Assembly (NCBI RefSeq): GCF_026213295.1
Contig: NC_079414.1
Location: forward strand, 14,859,049 to 14,923,048
Length of the DNA stretch: 64,000 nucleotides
Direction: 5' to 3'
DNA from: Gadus chalcogrammus
Taxonomy: Eukaryota > Chordata > Actinopteri > Gadiformes > Gadidae
Shown here: positions 10,979 through 20,169 of the stretch, one piece after another
Numbering within the stretch: position 1 is the stretch's first letter
Layout of the letters: the number at the start of each line of letters is the position of its first letter
The notes under the pieces: model-generated
The model's database searches: none
What the model saw: the letters and a program-made list of their open reading frames with translations, nothing else
What the model was told of the DNA's origin: nothing
Translations under genes and position numbers: made by a program

Positions 10979-13900
10979 ACTCTCACTCTCACTCTCATTC
11001 TCTCTCAGGATCATTGCTGTCAAAGCCAGGCGGTTCCACATTGCAGTCCAGCTGTTTGACCTGCTGATGACTGAGAAAACTAAAGCCCTCAGCAACAACA
11101 TGAGTCAGCTGAACCTCATCGCGGACCACTTGGACATGGTACTGGTCTCTTCAGGTGTCTTTGTGTTCAACAAAAGACACCTACTGGTGTCTTCTATATG
11201 ATTCAGTGTGGGGTAAAGGTAATGATGTCTTCTAGAGGATTCAGTGTAGGTTAAAAGTACTGTGTATTCCAATTGTTTTTCTAAATGGAAGAAATGTGGA
11301 GATTTGCTTCCAGACCACAAACTCTTTATTACCTCAAAAATCAATTTGTGGTTGTCTGGGGGAGTATAGCATAATAGCCAAACAAAGACACGTAACATCT
11401 GTGGTTTAAGACCATTTCAATCATCAATGTTTGTATCCAGACCCCTATTTCTCAGCTGTATATTTCCATGAAACCATTCTGACTAGCTGTGTGTCAGCTG
11501 TGTGCATTAGCTTGTTTGAACAGAACACATACAGCCCTATGGGATCGACAGTGAGAAGGAGGATTCCTTGTTTAAGTCTCTTCGAGTTCAAGTTTTAGAT
11601 ATTTCACTTGAAACTCGGAAGGCTGGTTTCTGAGGCCTCTGGAACACACCATTACTTGCATGTACCATTTACTGGTCACCATACTCACAGACACCAAGCC
11701 GAGGGTCTCCCTGTTTGCACAGCTGATATATCTAAAGGCTCTAGCTTCAATCCACACCTCAATATTGTTCTCCCGTCCACGGCTCACAACTCTTTTAAAG
11801 GGAAGTGCTACCTGTGCCACCTCATCTAGATAATCAGTGCCAATGCTCGGCACCAGGGGTGGACTGGGACAAAAATTCAGCCCTGGCATTTTCTGTCCAG
11901 ACCAGCCCACTACATTATCAGCACTAGGGGTGGGACGAGACGAACGGGAAGAACCCTGTATGTACTTTATTAAAACGATTTAATCAAGTACATACATCCT
12001 GCTATTTGCACTGCAAATAGCAGTGCAAATTGCTATTTGTGTCTCTTGTGCTGTTGACAAGAAAGGTGTGAAACCTGAACAGGAAGTTAACGGACATCCT
12101 GTGGTCGCTGCATCTCCATCCCCCATATCTACATAGCTACAAAACGCTTGTTAAATATCACACTTGATCCAACGCTAATTTCTCTCTTGCAGTTTTAGTC
12201 TGTGAATGGGAAAATCTTTTTGTAAGCCCAGCATTAGTTAAAACCAGACTCGGACAATAATAACAAAATATCCTGACAAATAATCTAAATAGAAACATAT
12301 TACAGACAGTAGCAGCTTTAGAGCTGAAACGCATTTGTTTAAACTGTGACTCAGTCATTGTGAAACCATAAATAGAGAATAATTTTTTTTTATCTGTAGC
12401 TGCGAGAAAAAGTCTAAGACATGAATTACTTACTCGTGGGAGTCGCGGACTCCCACGACTCCGGCCCAGGCCATGAGGTCCCGCCCACCCTGGTTTGTGT
12501 TGTGATTGACAGCATTGTCAGGGCTCTCTGAGCCTGCAGCCCATGATTGATTGACAATGACAAACATAGACCAATTATCTGTGCGATGCTGGCCACACAC
12601 TGCTAGCCCTCTGTAGCCAATTGGCCAGCCTAATTGGAGGAAATTTAGAGAGAGAGAAAAAAACAAAACATAGCGGACCGGACCGGCCCACATTGGGTCA
12701 ACGGCCCACCGGGACGATGCCCGGTATGCCAGATGGCCAGTCCACCCCTGCTCGGCACCAAGCTGCACTTCCAATCACAACCTTCCTGCCTGCTACATTT
12801 ATCCACAACAACGAGCAGCAGTCATGAGTGGGCCAATAAATCATATCCTCTTTTTGTCGTTTCCTTTTCCAAGGTGTCCAACAGGACCAAGGTGGCAGGG
12901 ATCAGTGGTGGGACCACAGCCGTGTTGGGGGGCCTTGCAGCAGGGGCAGGGATTTTATTGGCCCCTTTGACGCTGGGGGCCTCCCTGGCCATTACTGTTG
13001 TCGGGGCGGGCGTGGCCACAGCGGGCGGAGTCGCTGGCGCCTCAGCGGCCATCGCCCACAAAGTGAGATTGTCTCCGGAAGGGAGACATAATTTTTTTGC
13101 TTTCATGTGTGTGTCTGTCTTAAAGGGGACACATTATACTACCAGGTGTGTATGATTAGCCTTACAAGCCGTTTCGAAAATCTGCCCCATATGACATCAC
13201 TAGTGGGCGTGTCTACCTAGATCTTTGCTGGATAGATCAGTCTACCAGCCTACCCAGTGGACTGAAGTAAACGTTGCTCATCAATCCAGCAAAGATCTAG
13301 GACTAGGTAGACACGCCACTAGTGATGTCATATGGGGCAGATTTTCAAAACGGCTTGTAAGGCTAATCACACTCACACCTGGTGGTATAATGTGTCCCCT
13401 TTAAGATAAGTGGTGCCACCGTTGTTATGGGGACGGTGGTGTTGTTGTTGCTGTTTGTTATCTGTTGTTCTGGTAATGACGGAACCATTCCATCAAGGAT
13501 GAGCTCATGTTTTATTATTATTATTATTGAATGTTAAGTTACTCAGGATCAGTTAGGTTAGGGCCTCATAGGACACTTTCCAGCCCTGTTCAAGGGCTTG
13601 TCAATATATATTTATCAAATTTGCATTTGTAAAACAAAGAGATTTAAAAGGTTGTGTCAGCCAACCCTTTTCTTCGGGTTACTATGGTATACTAGCTTCC
13701 TATCGGCCATCTGTCTGTTCATTCATCCCTCACTTTCTTTTTTGTACTCTGCTTGCAACCCCCAATGCTTCCAGGTGGACCTGGAGAATGAAAAGAAGAA
13801 GATCAGAAAGGTCTTCCAGGACAACAAGGACAACATTCAGGACCTTCAACGCTGCCTGGAGTTCATTGTGGAGGGCATGAACCAGCTGGCCCAGCACCCA

Positions 13901-14188
13901 TCCGCCTCGCTGTCCAAAGTGAAAGTGGACCCTGTGAAGCTCAACATGGTGTACCATCTGGGCGGGGGCGTGTGTCCTCGCGCCATCGAGGCCAACGTTA
14001 AGGCATCGGGGATCATGGAGGGGCTCGCCATAGGGCTCGATATGTTCTTCAAGGATGGAAAAGGAGCGACCAAGAATAAGCTTGGATCCAAGTGTGCCGC
14101 CAAACTGCGTGTGTTGGTGCAGGAGATGGGCACGGGGCTGAGGGAGTTTGAGAGAGCCAAAGAGTCGCTCAAGGTGTTTCTTCCATGA
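9405..14188 (+). CDS. apol: Apolipoprotein L-like protein (5' end not located)
   Basis: Seven exons fit in phase: 9405-9500, 10186-10290, 10609-10648, 10734-10779, 11009-11138, 12874-13062 and 13775-14188 (stop TGA). Together they give about 339 residues without the N-terminus. The first two exons encode Pro/Lys linkers containing PKPKP and are duplicates of each other. The fifth exon is helical. The sixth encodes a Gly/Ala-rich hydrophobic segment (GISGGTTAVLGGLAAGAG..) with two membrane-inserting helices, the hallmark of the ApoL family. The last encodes amphipathic helices. ApoL proteins are lipid- and membrane-binding proteins, some forming channels and many immune-induced; the specific role of fish members is not established. 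The start exon lies upstream of 9405 and was not identified. Confidence 0.88.
9630..9832. repeat. Degenerate minisatellite, CACTGAGACACTTTAGA
   Basis: Irregular repeats of GTCACTGAGACACTTTAGACACTGAG fill this intron segment between the two duplicated apol exons. Similar words occur at about 8940-8975. Spacing is not constant, so slippage has been followed by decay. Confidence 0.7.
10820..10842. repeat. (CA)n microsatellite
   Basis: Short ACACAC tract in the apol intron upstream of the exon at 11009. Confidence 0.9.
10864..11006. repeat. (CT)n tract merging into the exon acceptor
   Basis: A (TC)n run of roughly 100 bases with variants CTCTGT and CTCACT, continuing to the acceptor CTCTCTCAG at 11001-11008. 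The microsatellite supplies the polypyrimidine tract of the fifth apol exon, so its length could affect splicing. Long Ser/Leu or Glu/Arg translations here are artefacts. Confidence 0.9.
11854..12750. mobile_element. hAT non-autonomous element with 8-bp TSD
   Basis: The element starts CAGGGGTGGACTGG and ends CCAGTCCACCCCTG, flanked on both sides by CTCGGCAC (11846-11853 and 12751-12758). An 8-bp duplication and CAGGG ends are diagnostic of hAT. The 897-bp interior has no transposase reading frame. It lies in the apol intron between 11138 and 12874. A related copy is at 60972-62518. Confidence 0.92.
13124..13400. mobile_element. TTAA-flanked MITE (piggyBac-like)
   Basis: Ends AGGGGACACATTATA and TATAATGTGTCCCCT are flanked by TTAA at 13120-13123 and 13401-13404. 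The arms of about 110 bp are imperfect inverted repeats, so the whole element folds into a hairpin. TTAA target sites point to the piggyBac superfamily. It lies in the last apol intron. Confidence 0.88.
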
Positions 14189-14237
14189 ACAAGAACATGG
14201 AGATATCTGGCGCGCTGGCCTTTAGCTAATCAACTTG

Positions 14238-14351
<114 letters not shown>

Positions 14352-14354
14352 TTG

Positions 14355-14440
14355 AATTTACATTAAGGGCATTCAGCAGACGCTTTTATCCAAAGTGACT
14401 TACAATAAGTACATTTGTCAGAAGCGAACACCCACACACA
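14355..14440 (+). repeat. SINE/L2-type tail fragment
   Basis: The words GGGCATTCAGCAGACGCTTT and TATCCAAAGTGACTTACAAT are the common tail of fish SINEs and L2-type LINEs. A related tail is in the SINE at 17683-17935 and a fragment at about 57402-57450. Confidence 0.75.
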
Positions 14441-14940
14441 TACAAACTAAAGGGACATGCTTTTCTTTCTTTTATTTGGTTTCTATGTAGTAAACTGGAT
14501 TTATCTCCATTTTCTTTGTTAATTACCTACTTTTTTGTGCGGGATAATATACATTTTATTGGTGATAAAATTAAAACATATTATATTTTATATGTGTTTT
14601 TATTTTATTGTAAGGATACACATATTAAATACTTATATCTAAATGGTGTGTACATTGAAATGCTGCTATAATTTTTATCGAATCGTAAGGCAACATCGGT
14701 CTTTTTTTTTTTAACTGTTGGGCACCCGGAAGTGTACTTTAGCAGGACTAACCTTCCAATGTTCTCGTTTTCCTGATGGTAATATGTGGCTTTCTGTGTT
14801 TCAGAGTTTTACCATTTATCTATAATTGATGGGGTTTTACTGCCGACCTTTTTAAGGTTTATAGTTCAGTGCCAATTTGCTGCTAGCATAGTTACAGATG
14901 ATTTCAATATGGGACCTATTTTTGTTAACATGTGATCACG
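14441..14940. other. Intergenic between apol and atf4, nothing seen
   Basis: AT-rich DNA with no supported exon or repeat. It may include the distal 3' UTR of apol and the distal atf4 promoter. Confidence 0.4.
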
Positions 14941-14947
14941 CGTCTGG

Positions 14948-15088
14948 CCAATTACAAAAAAGGTCATCGCGGAGTAATACCTAAGATCATTCCTTTTGAG
15001 ACACCCCATTGGCTTAACCCTGTTAAACGTCAACTGTCTACGCGATTGGGCGGAGGGATGCGTCAGTCCATGATGCGGCCATATATAA
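14948..15088 (+). promoter_or_regulatory. Putative atf4 promoter: CCAAT boxes, GC box, TATA
   Basis: CCAAT at 14948-14952, inverted CCAAT (ATTGG) at 15008-15012 and 15045-15049, a GGGCGG box at 15048-15053 and TATATAA at 15082-15088. This predicts transcription starting near 15110-15120. No ATG lies between that point and uORF1. NF-Y and Sp-type control is inferred from these motifs only. Confidence 0.65.
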
Positions 15089-15195
15089 ATGTCAGCTCTC
15101 ACCGACAAATCCATATTTGGTGTTCGACCGCCCCTCCCTTTGGATTAATCATTCTGTGATCTCGCTGTCAAGAACGAAGCGCTCTCCCGCGCATC

Positions 15196-15207
15196 ATGGC
15201 TGTTTAA
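15196..15207 (+). promoter_or_regulatory. atf4 uORF1 (ATG GCT GTT TAA)
   Basis: A three-codon upstream ORF, M-A-V-stop, is the first ATG in the predicted leader. Mammalian ATF4 also has a three-codon uORF1, which lets ribosomes resume scanning after termination. Here its stop is 77 bases before the uORF2 start, close to the mammalian spacing. Confidence 0.85.
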
Positions 15208-15284
15208 AGGCGTGCAGCGGCTTACTTCGCATCGGCAATAACACGGCAGTGCAGCGGCGAATTGCATTGGCTTTTTCTGGCAAA

Positions 15285-17061
15285 ATGGCGTACGTACTAT
15301 TAAATGTTAACACTTCTCATTTAGCGTAAAGATGAGGTTCACTTTCTCTATTCCAGACGGGAAATTAGGGTGTCATGATACAGTAAAAAGTACAGGCTAG
15401 TAACGGTATTGTAAATATAATATTTATACATAGATATAAATATAATTAATTGTAATAAGAGAAAAGAGAAAAAAATACATTTCTGTCGACCAATTTATAA
15501 CACGGGCTGGCAAGTCGACAGGTGCGCCAGACAGTTCATGTCAGGTCAACTTGCGCCTGGCGTTTTATTGGGATGTTTTGCAACAATAATGCAAATTCAA
15601 TCGGCCGTTTTGTGGGAATATTACAATTTATTACTAGATTATGACTGTAGAACCATGGGCTGAATACATTTTGTTTCCATCAGTGGTGTTGTATTAACGG
15701 TATATAAATTCTCCGTATCATGCCTGTTTATAAACCTTCAGTACTGGCATTGTTTTAGGTTTATTATGAGGTGCATACCTATGGCCATTTATCTAGCAAG
15801 AAAACCTGTCTTTGTGTGTATTTACAACAGTGGCAACGTGGCGCCCCAAAATGGCGCGCTGTGTCTTCTGTTGTGGCCGTTGCCACGCCCCCAGGATGAC
15901 TCACCCCGTTGAGGGTGGAGTTACCGGGCAGAAAATGCCCAAATTAGGAAATGTCAACCACTCGGGGGGTGGGGCCCAGTGACAGCGTTCTGACTAAAAT
16001 AGCTCACTGTCACTAGTTTAACTCTTGACTACATTCACCTTAGTACAATGAGGAGTAGTATTAAGTTGTAATCCATCGTTACAGAAAGAAAGTTATTTCA
16101 TTGTGTACAAGCATGTATATTAAAGTGCAGCTTGACCAAGTTGTCGTTCATAATAAAAGCCTGAATTGTGTCTTGTTAATCAGTGGTGTTTCCCATGTAC
16201 TCATTAAACTCCAGGAACAACGTTATTTAAAAACAAAACCTGAATAATAAAATGATTGCCCTTTCCTAGTAACACCCCATTCTGCCCTTTATCAACCCCA
16301 CCAGGTCTCTTTCGACATCCACCCTCAGCTTTGCTGCAGTCGACAGCAGGACCTACCCTCTGGAAACCCAGACGATATCACGTTTATTCCCCCACACACG
16401 ACTACCACTGACCACTGGACATGGCCTTGATGACAGTGCCGGTCCCGGAGGACGTGGGGGCCCTGTTCTTAGGTGGGTTGCTTGGGGCCAATGTTGTCGT
16501 TTGGCTGGTAGTCCAACCTCTCCCAAGTATCTGGGGAACAATGTTCTCGGATTGTTTATTGGATGGGCAATACAATTCTTGGAGTTGCTAAGGGCCCCAT
16601 CTGCATACGTGGCAGCTTGCAAAACACATCTGTCTGTTTTATTGCACGACACCAGGCCTGATTGTTGTCTCTACCTGGTAATTTCCTCGTTACTGTAGCG
16701 CATGGGATTTGTTTTAGCCACAGGTTAAGTGCTGTCATGTGAACTCGACTTTAGCCCTCAAATTATGTTTGAAGACGTTTATTTATGCCATGGGACATGG
16801 GTCAATTATAGTGATGAATTCAGTCAGACATGTAACTATGTAAATAGATTTAAGGGCAAAGAAAGAAAATAATCACATCACAACCTATGTGATGTTTTCC
16901 TGCTCCATTATGATGAGCCTCAAGGTCTCGACCCTTTTCTCTAGGGCTGAGGCAGACATTTATGAGTTATCTTAATGGAGCCGATGCCTTCCCAGGCCAC
17001 TGATGTTTAACAACTCTTCCTTCCTCTCTCCATATCTAGGGCCCTCGTTTCTGACGGCTGA
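15285..17061 (+). promoter_or_regulatory. atf4 uORF2, spliced, overlapping the main start
   Basis: The uORF2 start at 15285 is five bases before a good donor (GTACGT at 15290). Splicing to 16305 gives ATG-GCG-TCT and an open frame through 16472. Splicing to 17040 continues to TGA at 17059-17061. The product would be 64 residues. It is out of frame with ATF4 (start at 16421) and overlaps it by 74 spliced bases. Mammalian uORF2 is 59 codons and also overlaps ATF4 out of frame. Translating uORF2 blocks ATF4; bypassing it under low ternary complex permits ATF4. If intron 1 were retained, the frame would stop after 14 codons (TAA 15327-15329). Confidence 0.85.
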
Positions 17062-19356
17062 CCCCATGGTTCCCCTTCTGGACCAAGATGAAGAGGAAGC
17101 TCTCTCTCTCTCCTCCGCCTTAGAGGAGAGTTCAACCGCTTCACCCTCCCCTACTTTGTCTTCCTCTCTCTCCCTGTCCCCTTACCAAACTCTCTGTCCC
17201 TCGCCTCTCTCCTCCTCCTTCTCCCCTCCTGCCTCTCCCCTCTCCTCCCCCTCCTCGTTCCTGGAGCCCAAGGTGGGTGCTGACGCCCTGTCCTTCCCCT
17301 GGCTGGGGGCTGCGGAGCTGCTCCACGCGCACGTTGGAGCAGACGTCAGCAGGGGTGAGCTTGCCGCCGGTCAGCCGCTACAGTGGTTTCCACATGATGA
17401 TGTATTTTCCGAAACGCACAGGGTTGTAGTCGAGAGACGTGTGGCACTTTGAATTTGCGCTATTGGTATTCAGTAGGAAGAGTAAAGTGACGCAACAACC
17501 CAGGCGTGGCTTACTAGTGGCTGTCGTTCATTAGTCTTTGAGACATGGCTTGCTTTCGTGAAATGAGGAAGCTTGATCATCTGATAAGGCAGAAGATTCT
17601 TATCTATAGCACAACAAACCAGTTCCATGGTTTCAATTTCGTTCTACCCATTTAGTAAAATTATTATCTGAGCAACTATTAACTGGGGTCGGCTTAGCTC
17701 AGGAGGTGGAGCAGTTGTCTTGTATCCGAAAGGTTGCTAGTTATCCCAGCTCCTCCTAGCTTGTGTTGATGTGTCCCTGAGCAAGACACTTAAACCTATC
17801 TGCTCCTGACGAGCTGGCTGTCGCCTTGCATGGTTGACTCTGCCGTTGGTGTGTCAATGTGTGTATTAATCGATGCAAGTCCCTTTGGATAAAAGCGTCT
17901 GCTAAATGCCCTGATTGTAATTGTCTTGGGTACTCGGGCTGAGTACCACTGAACAAGATAAGTCGAGTCAGTTACTGAACAAGTTTAAGCTGTAAGGTCT
18001 CTGTGCCACTGACAAACCTCCTTTACCATGGCATGTTGGATAGGGAGGGGTTTTAGATCTGTTTCGGCCTAGTGACTTGGTAAATTCCAAGCACGGCTAT
18101 GAGCTGTACCTGAAATTATGTTTTAGTTATTCTGTTCAGGGGCTATAGTTATGTTTTGACATTTATTCCACATTTGTTAAGATCGATGTTTGATTTTGTG
18201 TTTTACCTTTTTTGTTGTAAAATAAATATGACATAAAATGCTAGTTTGTTGAATAATATAGAGATTTGAGGACGAGACCAGCAATAGTCTTGAAGAAAAT
18301 GCTTCTGGTTACAGGATGCGCTGTTCTAACACATTACCTCCCTCTACAGATGACCCCTTCTCAGGGATGGACTGGATGGCAGAGAAGATTGACCTCAGTG
18401 ACTTTGACCTGGATTCCCTAATGGGCTCCTCAGACGAGCCTCCCAGCTCCCCAGAGGACCTCATCGCCACCCTGGACTCCCAAATGGATCTGGATGTCCA
18501 CAACTTTGACTCACCCATCGTCTCCCCGCTTGATGCTCTCGCCCTGCCCCTACCCCTCCCCGATTTGGTCCCTCTCCCACTGGAGCCCCCGCCCGTCACT
18601 CTGACCGTCTCTCCAAATGAGGAGGAGGAGCAGCAGGCGACGCTGATGGTGAAAACGGAGCCCCTCTCGCCGCCTCCCTTTAGCCACCTGGAGCTGGGTA
18701 GCGAGGTTGACGTGTTAGAAGTGGAGAAGAATGCCCCGACCCTCAACGCCAACGTGATGCCCTTCCCCACCGGCGACCTCCCAACCACCACCACCACCAC
18801 CACCACCTCCTTCCTGGTGTCCCTCACCACCGCCGGGCCCTACGTGGTGCTGCTCACCGCTAAAGCAGAACCTTTCCAGGAGTCCCCCAATGACCAGACC
18901 TCCGCTGCTCAGGAGGCCTTCCCCCCTGATGAGGCCTCCCCTGTGACCAGCGACTGCGACAGCGACTCTGGCATCGAGTCGGCCTCCAGCAGCCCCCCTC
19001 GGATCTCCTCCCCGTCTCCTTCCTCCCCGTCCTCGGCCGGTTCCTCCAGGACCAAGCCGTACTCCAGGCCGGAGGCCGCCAGCACCGACAGGAAGTCTGC
19101 AGGCGGTGCGCCCCCCAGGGTGGTGGAGAAGAAACTGAAGAAGATGGAGCAGAACAAGACCGCAGCGACGCGCTACCGCCAGAAGAAGCGGGTGGAGCAG
19201 GAGGTGCTGAGTGGGGAGTGCGACGAGCTGGAGACAAAGAACCACGCGCTGGCGGAGAAGGTTGACGCGCTCAGCCGCGAGATCAAGTATCTCAAGGACC
19301 TGATGGAGGAGGTTCGCAACGCAAAGAACCGGCGCAGCAAGACTGTCTCCGCCTGA
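16421..19356 (+). CDS. atf4: Cyclic AMP-dependent transcription factor ATF-4
   Basis: Coding exons 16421-16472, 17040-17354 and 18350-19356, all with GT-AG junctions and matching phase, give 457 residues, longer than mammalian ATF4 (351). ATF4 is the bZIP effector of the integrated stress response, activating amino-acid supply and redox genes. Seen in sequence: the start MALMTVPVPEDVGALFLG; a Ser/Pro-rich region in exon 2; the exon 3 segment beginning DDPFSGMDWMAEKIDLSDFD; a phosphodegron DSGIES at 328-333, the DSGxxS type bound by beta-TrCP; a basic region from about residue 383 (KKLKKMEQNKTAATRYRQKK) and a leucine zipper ending in YLKDLMEEVR. The zipper is near-identical in pattern to mammalian ATF4. 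The leader carries two uORFs. Intron 2 contains a SINE. Teleosts have two atf4 copies; I cannot decide a or b. Confidence 0.96.
17683..17935 (+). mobile_element. tRNA-derived SINE in atf4 intron 2
   Basis: An A-box-like GGCTTAGCTCAGGAGGTGGA and B-box-like AAAGGTTGCTAGTT head is followed by the core TGTCCCTGAGCAAGACACTTAA and the L2-like tail TTTGGATAAAAGCGTCTGCT. This is the layout of the fish V-SINE/Mermaid group. It lies in sense orientation in the intron 17355-18349. Confidence 0.88.
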
Positions 19357-19841
19357 GTCGCCAACACCTCCTAACCCGGCTAGTGGTGTAGTCCGTGGGT
19401 TCCTGAGGTCAAGTCACAGTTCTGCGGCCGTTGTAGAAAGAGATCGGCACGTGTACGCTGGATTTAGGGTTCCAGGTAGCCAAGAGCAGTTGGTGTGCAT
19501 GGCAAGAGATTATGGATGTCGATGAGATTAGGGACATAGTGCTAGTCTATCGGATTAGAGATATCGATGAAATTAATCTTGGAGGGACTAGGGCTGTGAG
19601 GTTTTACGGTCGCTCAGTCCGCTCCAGTAGACCCACATAACATCTAGGTGTACTTGCAGTGATGTATAGGAACGTGTATATCCTGGTCGTTTTACTATGC
19701 TAACCCGACAATCACTAGGCACACAGATGGCAAACGGCCATTATCAAGTCAAGATTTTAAGTATTTTAATTAATTTGTCACATGATCATACAGTGCTGTG
19801 AAAAGTCCAAGAGGCCGTCGTACTTTGCAGACTGCCGACGT

Positions 19842-20169
19842 AATAAAACATTCTCTGAATAAATTCCACCTTCAACCACCACCCTTTTGACTCACCCCTC
19901 AATTGTTTCCTGCTGTTGTGTCACCCACCCACCCTCAGCCCACCACCCATTTCCACCTTCCTCAGAGCAGCTTTGTCCAGAAAGGGGCCACGTTTATTTA
20001 TGAATTGTTACGCAGCACTCCTGTTTACGTGTTTTGTAAATGGATGCTCTTCTTGCTTACTGATCATTTTATTCTTTGTTTTACTTTTGACTAACTCCTG
20101 ATTGATTTTTTTTGGTTTTTAAGTGTTTCTTTCTGAAACTGTATAAATGCTTCTTTTTTTTCTATTAAA
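19842..20169 (+). terminator. Candidate atf4 polyadenylation signals
   Basis: AATAAA at 19842-19847 and 19858-19863 would end a 3' UTR of about 500 bases. ATTAAA at 20164-20169 would end a longer one. The third signal lies inside the first copy of the 3,460-bp array, so it is repeated at 23624-23629 in copy 2. Confidence 0.55.

Noticed and set aside
10776..11201. Long Ser/Leu and Glu/Arg open frames
   Set aside because: Translations of the (CT)n microsatellite; only the 11009-11138 part is an apol exon.
12733..13155. ApoL core frame extended upstream to an ATG at 12733
   Set aside because: The upstream part is the hAT end and intron; the acceptor at 12873 sets the true exon start.
18309..19245. 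Several minus-strand frames opposite atf4 exon 3
   Set aside because: Shadows of a GC-rich coding exon; no splice sites or family resemblance.
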